Assembly: GCF_019933235.1 (NCBI RefSeq)
Contig: NZ_CP082945.1
Location: forward strand, 5,493,501 to 5,557,500
Source of the DNA: Streptomyces angustmyceticus
Lineage (GTDB): Bacteria; Actinomycetota; Actinomycetes; Streptomycetales; Streptomycetaceae
Direction of reading: 5' to 3'
DNA: 64,000 bases
In this document: in pieces, positions 1 to 9,685 of the stretch
Numbering within the stretch: position 1 is the first letter of the stretch
Layout of the letters: every line of letters begins with the position of its first letter
The notes under the pieces: generated by a model
Told to the model about the DNA's origin: nothing
What the model saw: the letters and a program-made list of their open reading frames with translations, nothing else
Databases searched by the model: none
Position numbers and translations under genes: made by a program

Positions 1-73
1 CATCGACGACGTCGAGCGGGCCTTCGCGCGGATGCACGCGGGCGACGTGCTGCGTTCGGTGGTGACGCTCTGA
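1..73 (+). CDS. C-terminal end of a zinc-dependent alcohol dehydrogenase, probably S-(hydroxymethyl)mycothiol dehydrogenase (partial)
   Basis: The window opens inside a reading frame whose last 23 residues end in AGDVLRSVVTL and a TGA at 71-73. The ending IDDVERAFARMHAGDVLRSVV is the usual C-terminal helix and strand of class III/mycothiol-dependent zinc alcohol dehydrogenases. The stop overlaps the ATG of the next gene (ATGA), so the two are translationally coupled. In Streptomyces such a dehydrogenase is commonly followed by a metallo-beta-lactamase-fold hydrolase, as here. The enzyme would oxidise the formaldehyde-mycothiol adduct. The identification rests on a short tail plus the neighbour, so it is tentative. 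Confidence 0.55.
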   Translation, partial: IDDVERAFARMHAGDVLRSVVTL

Positions 74-702
74 TGGCGGCGCGCATCGACCACCTGGTCA
101 CCTCAGGCACCTTCTCCCTCGACGGCGGCACCTGGGACGTCGACAACAACGTGTGGATCGTCGGCGACGACGAGGAGGCGATCGTCATCGACGCCGCCCA
201 TGACGCCGACGCCATCCTCGAAGCCCTCGGCGGCCGGACGCTGCGCGCGATCGTCTGCACCCACGGGCACAACGACCACATCGACGCGGCCCCGGCACTG
301 GCCTCCCGCACCGGCGCCCGGATCCATCTGCACCCCGCCGACCTGCCGCTGTGGAAGATGACCCACCCGGACACCGCGCCGGACGCGGAGCTGGCGGACG
401 GCCAGGTGCTCACCATCGCCGGCACCGACCTGACCGTGCTGCACACGCCGGGCCACGCGCCCGGCGCGGTCTGCCTCCACGCCCCCGAGCTGGACACCGT
501 CTTCACCGGCGACACCCTCTTCCAGGGCGGCCCCGGCGCCACCGGCCGGTCCTTCTCGGACTTCCCGACCATCGTGGCCTCGATCCGGGAACGGCTGCTG
601 ACCCTGCCGCCGCGGACACAGGTGCGCACCGGCCACGGCGACGCGACCACGATCGAAGCGGAGGCCCCGCACCTGGAGGAGTGGATCAAGCGGGGCCACT
701 GA
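73..702 (+). CDS. Metallo-beta-lactamase-fold hydrolase, glyoxalase II-like
   Basis: A 209-residue cytoplasmic protein with the metallo-beta-lactamase fold. The metal-binding motif THGHNDH is at about residues 63-69, a second histidine lies in HTPGHAPG near 123-130, the bridging Asp in FTGDTLF near 144-150, and a last His in TGHG near 186-189. These are the ligands of a dinuclear metal site that activates water to cut thioesters or similar bonds. It overlaps the upstream mycothiol dehydrogenase by one base pair. An inferred role is hydrolysis of S-formylmycothiol or another mycothiol thioester in formaldehyde detoxification. The fold is certain from the motifs; the substrate is inferred from position. 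Confidence 0.85.
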   Translation: MAARIDHLVTSGTFSLDGGTWDVDNNVWIVGDDEEAIVIDAAHDADAILEALGGRTLRAIVCTHGHNDHIDAAPALASRTGARIHLHPADLPLWKMTHPDTAPDAELADGQVLTIAGTDLTVLHTPGHAPGAVCLHAPELDTVFTGDTLFQGGPGATGRSFSDFPTIVASIRERLLTLPPRTQVRTGHGDATTIEAEAPHLEEWIKRGH

Positions 703-802
703 GGGGCGCGAGCCACCGGCCGTGCCGCGCCGGACCATTAGGGGCGGGGCGGCCGGATCCCGTAGGGGGTGCGGGCGCCCCTTGCGGGCCACAACGCGGC
801 GG

Positions 803-822
803 GGGCGGAGGGTATTCCGCCC
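803..822. terminator. Bidirectional hairpin between convergent genes
   Basis: GGGCGGA (803-809) pairs with TCCGCCC (816-822) around a 6-nt loop. It lies between the stop of the plus-strand hydrolase (702) and the stop of the minus-strand glucosidase (829), where a shared terminator is expected. There is no clear U-tract, as is common in Streptomyces. Confidence 0.45.
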
Positions 823-828
823 GTCGCC

Positions 829-2169
829 TCACGCCTCCCCGGCCGCCCGTTCCAGGATGCGGGCGGCCACCGCGGGGGAGTCCACCAGCGGATGCAGCGC
901 CAGCGCCCGCAGCGCGGCGTCCCGGTCCTTGTACACGGCCGCCTCCACGGTCGCCCGCTCCACCGCCTTGACCTGGAGCATCAGCCCCAACTGGGCGTCC
1001 TGCAGCGGCGCGCAGGGCAGCGGCCGCGCGCCCTGCGCGGTCACCTCGCACACCGTCTCCACGATCGCGTCCGGGGCCAGCTGCGGCACCGTCGTCCCGT
1101 TGCGGACGTTGAGGATCAGCCGGGTCCCGCTGTCGCCGGTGATGGCGTGCATCAGGGCCAGCGCCACCCGGTCGTAGCCGCCGCCCTCCAGGTCGTGGCT
1201 GTCGCGCTGCCAGCCGCCGCTCGCCTCCCGGCTGTGCGCCATGTACGTCTCCTCGCGCTCCAGCCGGGTGCGCTCCCACAGCGCGTACGCCCGCTCCGGG
1301 CCGCCGGCCGCCGCGGCCCGCTCGAAGAAGCCGCCCTGCTGCCGGTCGAGGAACTCGCCGCGGGTCTGACCGGTGTCCCGTACGGAGCCGAGGGTCTCGC
1401 GGCGGAAGTAGTAGTAGTGCAGGTACTCGTTGGGCAGTGCGCCCAGGGCCCGCAGCCACTCGGCGCCGAAGAGCCGGCCCTCCTCGAAGGAGCCCAGCGC
1501 CCGGTCGTCGGCGAGCAGGCCCGGCAGCAGATCGGTGCCGTCCAGCGTCAACGACCGCAGCCAGCCGAGGTGGTTGAGCCCCACGTAGTCGTAGCCCGCG
1601 CGGGCCGGGTCCGCGAGGGCCGCCGGGTCCGCGCCGGCCGCCCGCGCCGCCCGCCGCACCAGCCCCACCGGCGAATCGCAGATCCCGATGACACGGTCGC
1701 CGAGCACCTGGGACATCGCCTCGGTGACCGTGCCCGCGGGGTTGGTGAAGTTGATGACCCACGCCCCCGGGGCGAGCGCCGCGACCCGCTCGGCGATGTG
1801 CAGGGCCACCGGAACCGTCCGCAGGCCGTAGAGGACGCCGCCCGCGCCGACCGTCTCCTGGCCGAGCACCCCCTCGGACAGCGGGATCCGCTCGTCGCGC
1901 ACCCGCCCGGCCGTGCCGCCCACCCGGATCGCCGAGAAGACGAAGCCGGCCCCGGCCAGCGCGTCGTCCAGCCGCTCCTCGACCCGTACCGGCACCGGAG
2001 CCGGATGCCCCCGCGCCAGCCGTGCCAGCACGTCGGCGATCACCGCCACCCGGCGCGGATCGGTGTCGTGCAGCACCACCTCGGAGACGGCGGGAGCCGG
2101 GTCGTCCAGCAGCGCGCGGTAGACCAGCGGCACCCGGAAGCCGCCCCCGCCCAGAATCGTCAGCCTCAT
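829..2169 (-). CDS. Family 4 glycoside hydrolase (6-phospho-beta-glucosidase type)
   Basis: A 446-residue enzyme starting with the NAD-binding loop LGGGGFRVPLVYRALL at residues 6-21. GH4 enzymes use NAD+ and a divalent metal in an oxidation-elimination-addition mechanism. The metal-ligand cysteine is in GICDSPVG near residue 163 and the ligand histidine in GLNHLGW near 201. INFTNPAGTVTEA precedes them. The length is normal for the family (about 420-450). The gene is divergent from the PfkB sugar kinase gene with 66 bp between the starts, suggesting a shared control region and use of beta-glucosides. Whether the substrate is phosphorylated cannot be read from the sequence; no PTS genes are nearby, so a non-phosphorylated substrate is possible. 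Confidence 0.85.
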   Translation of the reverse strand: MRLTILGGGGFRVPLVYRALLDDPAPAVSEVVLHDTDPRRVAVIADVLARLARGHPAPVPVRVEERLDDALAGAGFVFSAIRVGGTAGRVRDERIPLSEGVLGQETVGAGGVLYGLRTVPVALHIAERVAALAPGAWVINFTNPAGTVTEAMSQVLGDRVIGICDSPVGLVRRAARAAGADPAALADPARAGYDYVGLNHLGWLRSLTLDGTDLLPGLLADDRALGSFEEGRLFGAEWLRALGALPNEYLHYYYFRRETLGSVRDTGQTRGEFLDRQQGGFFERAAAAGGPERAYALWERTRLEREETYMAHSREASGGWQRDSHDLEGGGYDRVALALMHAITGDSGTRLILNVRNGTTVPQLAPDAIVETVCEVTAQGARPLPCAPLQDAQLGLMLQVKAVERATVEAAVYKDRDAALRALALHPLVDSPAVAARILERAAGEA

Positions 2170-2235
2170 GGGGCGGAACGTACCGCAGCATCAGGCACAC
2201 TGGCGGCACGTGCCGATACGAGAGGAGCGAGCACG

Positions 2236-3375
2236 GTGAGCAGCCGACGCGACGACCTTCCGGGCCCGGCGGCAGTACCGGCGGCCCTCGACCCGCTGGC
2301 CGGAGTGCGCGCCCCCGGCGATCCGCGCACCGACGTCTACCTCACCGGCACGGTGTTCCTGGACATCATCTTCACCGGCCTGGACTCCGCGCCGGTCCGC
2401 GGCACCGAGTCCTGGGCCCGCGGCATGGGCTCCAGCCCCGGCGGCGTCGCCAACATGGCCACCGCGCTGGCCCGGCTCGGCCTGCGCACCTCGCTCGCCG
2501 CCGCCTTCGGCGACGACCACTACGGCGAGTACTGCTGGGAGGCGCTCGAACAGGGCGAGGGCATCGACCTGGCGCTGTCGCGCACCGTCCCCGGCTGGCA
2601 CTCCCCGGTGACCGTCTCCATGGCGTACGAGGGCGAGCGCACGATGGTCTCGCACGGCCACGAGGCGCCGCCGCCCGACTTCGCCTTCGACGGCAAGCAC
2701 GCCCCGGGCTGTCCGCCGCCGTCCCGCGCCTGCGTCGCCTCGCTGGTGCCGGGCCGCCGGGAGGGCTGGCTGGGCTGTGCGGCCGGCCGCGGCAGCCGCA
2801 TCTTCGCGGACGTGGGCTGGGACGACACCGGCCGCTGGGACCCGGCCGACCTCGCCGACCTCGAACACTGCGAGGCGTTCTTGCCCAACGCCGAGGAGGC
2901 GATGCGCTACACCCGTACGGACTGCCCGCGCGACGCCGCCCACAAGCTCGCCGACCGGGTGCCGCTGGCGGTGGTCACGCTGGGTGCCGAGGGCGCCTAC
3001 GCGGTGGACGGGCGCAGCGGCGAGAGCGCCGAGGTGCCGGCCATCGCCGTGGAGGCGCTGGACCCCACGGGCGCCGGGGACGTCTTCGTCGCCGGGTTCG
3101 TCACCGGCACGCTCGCCGACTGGCCGCTCGCCGACCGGCTCTCCTTCGCGGGCTTGAGCGCCGCACTGTCCGTGCAGGAGTTCGGCGGCTCGCTGTCCGC
3201 GCCGGGGTGGGCCGAGATCGCCGGCTGGTGGCAGCAGGTGCGGGCCTGCGAGGCGGGGGCGCCGGGCGCGCTGCGCCGCCAGTACGCCTTCCTGGACGAG
3301 GTGCTGCCCGCGGCCTACCGGCCCGCGCCGCTGGCCCGCGCCCTGCCCACCCTCGGTTTCCGCCGCCCGGCCTGA
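2236..3375 (+). CDS. PfkB/ribokinase-family carbohydrate kinase
   Basis: GTG start at 2236 with AGGAG about 8 nt upstream; 379 residues. The family N-terminal signature lies in SSPGGVANMATALARLGL near residues 64-81, and the C-terminal signature DPTGAGDVFVAGF near 275-287 supplies the catalytic Asp and anion-hole glycines. The enzyme phosphorylates a sugar or nucleoside hydroxyl with ATP. The divergent GH4 gene suggests the substrate is a sugar released from a glycoside. The roughly 60 residues after the second motif extend past the usual family end; the last 35 are rich in Ala and Pro. The specific sugar is unknown. Confidence 0.85.
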   Translation: MSSRRDDLPGPAAVPAALDPLAGVRAPGDPRTDVYLTGTVFLDIIFTGLDSAPVRGTESWARGMGSSPGGVANMATALARLGLRTSLAAAFGDDHYGEYCWEALEQGEGIDLALSRTVPGWHSPVTVSMAYEGERTMVSHGHEAPPPDFAFDGKHAPGCPPPSRACVASLVPGRREGWLGCAAGRGSRIFADVGWDDTGRWDPADLADLEHCEAFLPNAEEAMRYTRTDCPRDAAHKLADRVPLAVVTLGAEGAYAVDGRSGESAEVPAIAVEALDPTGAGDVFVAGFVTGTLADWPLADRLSFAGLSAALSVQEFGGSLSAPGWAEIAGWWQQVRACEAGAPGALRRQYAFLDEVLPAAYRPAPLARALPTLGFRRPA

Positions 3376-3549
3376 GCGCGCGCCGGGGCCGGGCCGGGCG
3401 GGCTCCGGCGGCCGCCCGGGGGAAAAGCTCTCGGGCTTGTCGGTGCCCCGTCGTACTCTTGTATCCCAAGGAGTCGGGTGCAGGTCGCGAGCAGGCAGGC
3501 ACCTCATACGAGCAAAGGATGGGGGTCGAGCAGGCCACCGAGCCGCCCC

Positions 3550-4554
<1,005 letters not shown>

Positions 4555-4619
4555 GTCCCGGCCGGCCGGGACCACCGGCCGGCCCGTGCCGAGCAACCAG
4601 AAGCGAGACGCAACTCCCC

Positions 4620-5117
4620 ATGTCCATCGACGTCAACAACGAGTCCGGCACGGACATCGACGAGCAGGCCATCCTCGATGTCGCCCGCTACGCCGTCGCC
4701 CGGATGCGCATCCATCCGCTCTCCGAGCTGTCCGTGATCGTCGTGGACGCCGAGGCCATGGAGCAGCTCCACCTGCAGTGGATGGACCTGCCGGGACCGA
4801 CCGATGTCATGTCCTTCCCGATGGACGAGCTGCGTCCGCCGGCCAAGGACGACGAGGAGCCCCCGCAGGGGCTGCTCGGCGACATCGTGCTGTGCCCCGA
4901 GGTCGCCAAGAAGCAGGGCGAGGAGGCCCCGACCGGGCACAGCATGGACGAGGAGCTCCAGCTGCTCACCGTCCACGGCGTGCTCCACCTCCTCGGCTAC
5001 GACCACGAGGAGCCGGACGAGAAGGCCGAGATGTTCGGCCTGCAGGCGGCGATCATCGACGGCTGGCGGACCGAGCAGGGCCTGACCGGCCCCTCGCCGG
5101 CCCCCACCGTGACCTGA
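4620..5117 (+). CDS. ybeY: Endoribonuclease YbeY, rRNA maturation factor
   Basis: 165 residues starting at the ATG at 4620 (MSIDVNNESG). The UPF0054 zinc motif HGVLHLLGYDH at about residues 120-130 carries the three histidines that bind the catalytic zinc. GPTDVMSFPMDE near 59-70 and GLLGDIVLCPE near 82-92 are family motifs. YbeY is a single-strand endoribonuclease needed for 3' end maturation of 16S rRNA and ribosome quality control. It sits 65 nt after phoH and 11 nt before the CBS-domain gene, so the three are likely one operon. Confidence 0.95.
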   Translation: MSIDVNNESGTDIDEQAILDVARYAVARMRIHPLSELSVIVVDAEAMEQLHLQWMDLPGPTDVMSFPMDELRPPAKDDEEPPQGLLGDIVLCPEVAKKQGEEAPTGHSMDEELQLLTVHGVLHLLGYDHEEPDEKAEMFGLQAAIIDGWRTEQGLTGPSPAPTVT

Positions 5118-5128
5118 CGGGACACCCG

Positions 5129-6472
5129 ATGACCACCCAGCTGATCGCGGTCGCGGTCCTGCTCGTCGTGATCGCCTGGCTCGCCGCCTGCGCGGAGGCG
5201 GGCCTGGCCCGGACCACCAGCTTCCGCGCCGAGGAGGCCGTCCGCTCCGGCCGCCGCGGCAGCGCGAAGCTCGCCGCCGTCGCCGCAGACCCCACCCGCT
5301 ACCTCAATGTCGCCCTGTTGGTGCGGGTCGGCTGCGAGATGGCGGCCGGTGTCCTGGTGACGTACGCCTGCCTGCGCTCCTTCGACAAGACGTGGCAGGC
5401 GCTGACCGTCGCCATCGCCGTGATGGTGCTGGTCTCCTATGTGGCCGTCGGCGTCTCGCCGCGGACCATCGGCCGCCAGCACCCGCTGAACACCGCGACC
5501 GCCGCCGCCTACGTCCTGCTGCCGCTGGCCCGTGTCATGGGCCCCGTCCCGCAGCTGCTGATCCTCCTCGGCAACGCCCTCACCCCGGGCAAGGGCTTCC
5601 GCAAGGGCCCGTTCGCCTCCGAGGCGGAGCTGCGCTCGCTGGTCGACCTCGCGGAGCAGGAGTCGCTGATCGAGGACGAGGAGCGCCGGATGGTGCACTC
5701 CGTCTTCCAGCTCGGCGACACCCTCGTGCGCGAGGTGATGGTGCCGCGCACGGACCTGATCTCCGTCGAGCGCTTCAAGACCATCCGCCAGGCGCTCACC
5801 CTCGCCCTGCGCTCCGGCTTCTCGCGCATCCCGGTGACCGGCGAGAACGAGGACGACGTCGTCGGCGTGGTCTACCTCAAGGACCTCGCCCGCAAGGTCC
5901 ACATCAGCCGCGACGCCGAGAACGAGCTGGTCTCCACCGCCATGCGTCCGGCCGTATTCGTCCCCGACACCAAGAATGCGGGCGATCTGCTGCGGGAAAT
6001 GCAGCAGGACCGCAATCATGTCGCGGTGGTCATCGACGAATACGGCGGCACCGCCGGAATTGTCACCATCGAGGACATCCTGGAGGAGATCGTCGGCGAG
6101 ATCACCGACGAATACGACCGGGAACTGCCGCCCGTCGAGGATCTCGGCGACGGCCGCTACCGCGTCACCGCCCGGCTCGACATCGGCGACCTCGGTGAGC
6201 TGTACGGCCTGGCCGAGCTGGACGACGAGGACGTCGAAACCGTCGGCGGCCTGCTCGCCAAGCTCCTCGGCCGGGTGCCCATCGCCGGTGCCACCGCCGA
6301 GGTCGACCTCACCGACGACGCCTCCGACCCGGGTCTGCAGGCGCTGCGGCTGACCGCGGAGTCCTCGGGCGGCCGCCGCAACAAGATCATCACGGTGCTG
6401 TGCGAGCCGGTGCGCCCCCGGGGCGCGACCGCGGCCGAGGAGTCCTCGGCGGGCGGGCGCTCCGCCGGCTGA
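5129..6472 (+). CDS. CorC/HlyC-family membrane protein with paired CBS domains
   Basis: 447 residues. The N-terminal CNNM/DUF21 membrane domain has hydrophobic segments at about residues 1-22, 70-90, 97-117 and 130-150. Two CBS domains follow at about 200-320; they end in VVIDEYGGTAGIVTIEDILEE, which leads into the acidic EIVGEITDEYD. A CorC_HlyC C-terminal domain occupies about 340-420. Members bind adenine nucleotides through the CBS pair and are linked to magnesium or cobalt efflux; the name hemolysin C is historical. It is the third gene of the phoH-ybeY cluster, starting 11 nt after ybeY. Confidence 0.9.
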   Translation: MTTQLIAVAVLLVVIAWLAACAEAGLARTTSFRAEEAVRSGRRGSAKLAAVAADPTRYLNVALLVRVGCEMAAGVLVTYACLRSFDKTWQALTVAIAVMVLVSYVAVGVSPRTIGRQHPLNTATAAAYVLLPLARVMGPVPQLLILLGNALTPGKGFRKGPFASEAELRSLVDLAEQESLIEDEERRMVHSVFQLGDTLVREVMVPRTDLISVERFKTIRQALTLALRSGFSRIPVTGENEDDVVGVVYLKDLARKVHISRDAENELVSTAMRPAVFVPDTKNAGDLLREMQQDRNHVAVVIDEYGGTAGIVTIEDILEEIVGEITDEYDRELPPVEDLGDGRYRVTARLDIGDLGELYGLAELDDEDVETVGGLLAKLLGRVPIAGATAEVDLTDDASDPGLQALRLTAESSGGRRNKIITVLCEPVRPRGATAAEESSAGGRSAG

Positions 6473-6669
6473 ACGCGCACGGAATTCGCCGCGTAATTCA
6501 CTGCGGCGCGGAAATGTTCCCGGCACCGCACCCGGCGCCGTTACTCATCTCCAGTGCACCGGAAATGTTCTGCAAGCCATGTCCGGTGGGCCTGGATCCC
6601 GCCGCGCCTCTCATGGAAAGATCTTCAGGCGGCCGCAGGGAACACGGCGGCCGCAATGGGTGAGGACCT

Positions 6670-6723
6670 GGCGAGAGCGATCTCGCCGCGCAGGCTGCCC
6701 CGGAGCGGGGGACCGGGGCAGCC
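6670..6723 (+). terminator. Two hairpins after the phoH-ybeY-CBS operon
   Basis: A perfect 7-bp hairpin GGCGAGA/TCTCGCC (6670-6687) is followed by a perfect 11-bp stem GGCTGCCCCGG (6693-6703) with CCGGGGCAGCC (6713-6723). They lie between the CBS-domain gene and the next gene at 6765, so they probably end the operon. The rest of this 292-bp gap holds only an 11-bp direct repeat CGGAAATGTTC at 6509-6519 and 6560-6570. Confidence 0.55.
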
Positions 6724-6764
6724 ACCTTCCCTTCTCCTCGGCCGTGCCGCATATGCTCGCCCGT

Positions 6765-7130
6765 ATGAGCGAAGCCGCACCGCTGGACCCGGAAGACCGC
6801 AAGATCATCACGCTCGCGCGTTCGGCGCGGGCCCGTAACGGCGTGCCCGAGGGCGCCGCCGTCCGCGACGAGACCGGCCGCACCTATGTCGCCGGCACCG
6901 TCGCCCTGGACTCGCTGCAGCTCAGCGCACTGCAGACGGCCGTGGCGATGGCCGTCGCCAGCGGGGCCACCTCCCTGGAGGCCGCGGCCGTGGTCACCGA
7001 CGCCGAGCGCGCCGCCGACGCGGACCGCGCCGCCGTACGGGACCTCGGCGGGCCCGCGACGCCGGTCCTGATCGCCGGCCTCGACGGCACCCTGCGCGGC
7101 ACCGTCCCGGCGGGCGACGCACCGGCCTGA
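6765..7130 (+). CDS. Cytidine-deaminase-like protein lacking the catalytic zinc site
   Basis: 121 residues from the ATG at 6765. Its position just before era, its length and the order of segments (IITLARSARARNGVP, GRTYVAG, then a LQTAVAMAVASG helix) match the small CDA-like protein usually annotated as cytidine deaminase in Streptomyces. The motifs that define an active enzyme are absent. Where CDA has NVENA...(C/H)AE the protein reads TVALDSLQLSALQTA, with no Cys/His-Ala-Glu. No PCxxCRQ follows; that part reads AADADRAAVRDLGGPATPV. The protein contains no cysteine at all. I therefore read it as a pseudoenzyme with the CDA fold and unknown role. Confidence 0.7.
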   Translation: MSEAAPLDPEDRKIITLARSARARNGVPEGAAVRDETGRTYVAGTVALDSLQLSALQTAVAMAVASGATSLEAAAVVTDAERAADADRAAVRDLGGPATPVLIAGLDGTLRGTVPAGDAPA

Positions 7131-7254
7131 GCGGCCGGAGCCGCGGACCGCGGACGGGGCGGCCACCGGAGTCCGGCGGGCCGCCCCGCGCTGTCGGCCG
7201 GGTGCCGGGGCCGGGTGGTCGGAGGCGCGCCCGGGATCGGGGAGAATGGGCGCC

Positions 7255-8193
7255 ATGAGCGTTCGTACAGAGTCCTCCGCCGCGCACCGCGCGGGCTTCG
7301 CCTGCTTCGTCGGTCGCCCCAACGCGGGCAAGTCCACCCTCACGAACGCTCTCGTCGGCACGAAGGTGGCCATCACCTCCAACCGCCCGCAGACCACCCG
7401 CCACACGGTCCGCGGCATCGTGCACCGCCCCGAGGCGCAGCTGGTCCTCGTCGACACCCCTGGTCTGCACAAGCCGCGCACCCTGCTCGGTGAGCGGCTG
7501 AACGACGTCGTGCGGACCACCTGGTCCGAGGTGGACGTGATCGGCTTCTGCCTGCCCGCCGACCAGAAGATCGGCCCCGGCGACCGCTACATCGCCGCGG
7601 AACTGGCCGACATCAAGAAGACCCCCAAGGTCGCCATCGTCACCAAGACCGACCTGGTCGACTCCGAGGCGCTGGCCGCCCAGCTGATCGCCATCGACCA
7701 GCTCGGCAAGGAGCTGGGCATCGAGTGGGCCGAGATCATCCCGGTCTCCGCGGTCGGCGACACCCAGGTGGCGCTGCTCGCCGATCTGCTGGTGCCGATG
7801 CTCCCGGAGAGCCCGCCGCTCTACCCCGAGGGCGACCTCACCGACGAGCCCGAGCAGGTCATGGTCGCCGAGCTGATCCGCGAGGCCGCGCTGGAGGGTG
7901 TCCGCGACGAACTGCCGCACTCCATCGCGGTGGTCGTCGAGGAGATGCTGCCGCGGGCGGACCGTCCCGCCGACAAGCCGCTCCTCGACATCCACGCGAA
8001 TGTCTACATCGAGCGCCCCAGCCAGAAGGGGATCATCATCGGCCCGAAGGGCAAGCGCCTGAAGGAGGTCGGCACGAAGTCGCGCAAGCACATCGAGGCG
8101 CTGCTCGGCACGCCGGTCTTCCTGGACCTGCACGTGAAGGTCGCCAAGGACTGGCAGCGCGACCCGAAGCAGCTGCGCAAACTGGGCTTCTGA
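7255..8193 (+). CDS. era: GTPase Era, 30S ribosomal subunit assembly
   Basis: 312 residues from the ATG at 7255, which has GGGGAGA about 9 nt upstream; an ATG at 7246 overlaps that site and is less likely. G1 GRPNAGKS is near residues 18-25, G3 VDTPGLHKPRTLLGERL near 66-82 and G4 TKTD near 127-130 (TKTD instead of NKxD), with SAVG as G5. The C-terminal KH RNA-binding domain includes GIIIGPKGKRLKEVG near 260-274. Era binds the 3' end of 16S rRNA and helps assemble the 30S subunit, consistent with ybeY being nearby. Confidence 0.96.
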   Translation: MSVRTESSAAHRAGFACFVGRPNAGKSTLTNALVGTKVAITSNRPQTTRHTVRGIVHRPEAQLVLVDTPGLHKPRTLLGERLNDVVRTTWSEVDVIGFCLPADQKIGPGDRYIAAELADIKKTPKVAIVTKTDLVDSEALAAQLIAIDQLGKELGIEWAEIIPVSAVGDTQVALLADLLVPMLPESPPLYPEGDLTDEPEQVMVAELIREAALEGVRDELPHSIAVVVEEMLPRADRPADKPLLDIHANVYIERPSQKGIIIGPKGKRLKEVGTKSRKHIEALLGTPVFLDLHVKVAKDWQRDPKQLRKLGF

Positions 8194-8437
8194 GCCCGGC
8201 CGGCCCGGTGGCGCCGGGAAATTGCCGGCCAGGCGGAATTCACCGGACCGGCGCCCCGTACACCGCCTGAATCCGCTGGATGTCCTCCTGGCCCGGCGTG
8301 GCCTTCGCAGGACACCCCCCTGGCCGTCAATGGCCGCGTTATCACCATGGGCGCCGGTGGAGAACCCCACATTGCGTACGCGGGCGCGCAGCCCCCCCGC
8401 CGCATGCCGGTGAACACACACGCCGGGGCACCGGCCC

Positions 8438-9685
8438 CTACGCCACGCCCCGTATCCGCCGCACCAGCAGCGCTCCCACCAGCCCGACCGCCGCCGCCAG
8501 CGCGTACAGCATCCGGTAGCCGCCGAGGTGGTGGACGACCGGCGCGGCCAGCGCGGGGGCGGCCACCTGCGGCAGCGCGTTGGCGATGTTGATGACGCCC
8601 AGGTCCTTGCCGCGGTGCGCGGCGGCCGGCAGCACCTGCGTCATCAGTGCGAAGTCGACCGAGGTGAAGACGCCGAACCCCACCCCGAGCAGCGCCGCGG
8701 CGCACAGCGCGCCCGGCCAGGTCTGCCACCCGGCCAGCAGCCCGGTCGCCACCGTCATGATCACCCCGGCCCACAGCACGAACGGCTGCCGCCGCCCGAC
8801 CCGGTCCGACCAGAACCCGCCGACCACGACCGTGCCCAGCAGGGTCACACCGTTGACCGCGGTCAGCACCAGCACCCCGCCGCCGGGGTCGGGACGGTGC
8901 AGCACATCGCGCAGGTAGTACAGCAGGTACAGCAGGGCCAGCGCGTTGCCGAGGTTGATCAGGAACCGGGTCAGCCACGCCCAGCCCAGATCGGGGTGGC
9001 GGCGCGGACTGATCCAGAACCCGGCGACCAGGGCCCGCAGGCTCAGCTCCGGGCGCCGCTCGGCCGGCAGCACCGCCTCCCGCCGCGCCAGCACGTACGG
9101 AAGGGTGCCCAGCACCACGAAACCGGCGCAGGCGAGATAGCCCGCGGCCACGGTGCCCGCCACCGTCGCCAGGCCCGTCCCGGCCACCACGCCCAGGATC
9201 TGCGCGGCGCCCAGCCAGCCGCCCACCGCCCCGCGCTGCCGGCGCGGCACCCGGTCGGGCACCGCCGCGGTGATCGCCGCGAACGCCGCGTTGAGGGTGA
9301 GCTGTACCAGGCACCATCCCAGCACCATCATCCCCACCGAGCCCGCCCCGGCCAGCAGGACGAGCGCGCCCGCCCCGCCCGCGGCCCCCGCGGCGATCCA
9401 CGGCGTGCGCCGCCCGAACCGCGAGGCCGTACGGTCCGACAGCGCCCCGAAGAGCGGGTTCGCCACCATCGAGACGACGGCCCCCGCCCCGGTCACCCAC
9501 GCCAGCACCGACTCCTTCGCCGTCCCCGGCGGCGCGAGCTGCGCGGCCTGCAGCGCGAGCAGGATCTGCAGGGGCCCGTACCACCCGGCCCAGATCGCCC
9601 CGTTGCCCAGCGACAGCGCGGCCGTCCAGGCCCGCCCGGCCCGCTGCGACGGCTCCGCAAGCGCCTCGGGAGCCGGCCCGCTCAT
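8438..9685 (-). CDS. MFS sugar transporter of the GPH/oligosaccharide-cation symporter type
   Basis: 415 residues with about 12 hydrophobic segments. The loop between helices 2 and 3 contains SDRTASRFGRRTPWI near residues 65-79, a sequence typical of glycoside-pentoside-hexuronide and SLC45-like sugar symporters. The start ATG overlaps the stop of the upstream beta-glucosidase (ATGA at 9682-9685), so the two are coupled. It most likely imports a beta-glucoside or disaccharide that the glucosidase then cleaves. The 244 bp between this gene and era hold no gene or clear terminator that I can see. Confidence 0.8.
   Translation of the reverse strand: MSGPAPEALAEPSQRAGRAWTAALSLGNGAIWAGWYGPLQILLALQAAQLAPPGTAKESVLAWVTGAGAVVSMVANPLFGALSDRTASRFGRRTPWIAAGAAGGAGALVLLAGAGSVGMMVLGWCLVQLTLNAAFAAITAAVPDRVPRRQRGAVGGWLGAAQILGVVAGTGLATVAGTVAAGYLACAGFVVLGTLPYVLARREAVLPAERRPELSLRALVAGFWISPRRHPDLGWAWLTRFLINLGNALALLYLLYYLRDVLHRPDPGGGVLVLTAVNGVTLLGTVVVGGFWSDRVGRRQPFVLWAGVIMTVATGLLAGWQTWPGALCAAALLGVGFGVFTSVDFALMTQVLPAAAHRGKDLGVINIANALPQVAAPALAAPVVHHLGGYRMLYALAAAVGLVGALLVRRIRGVA

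Noticed and set aside
769..2235. Long open frame on the plus strand through the GH4 gene, in frame with the PfkB kinase
   Set aside because: It is the antisense of a clear GH4 gene; the kinase has its own RBS and GTG at 2236.
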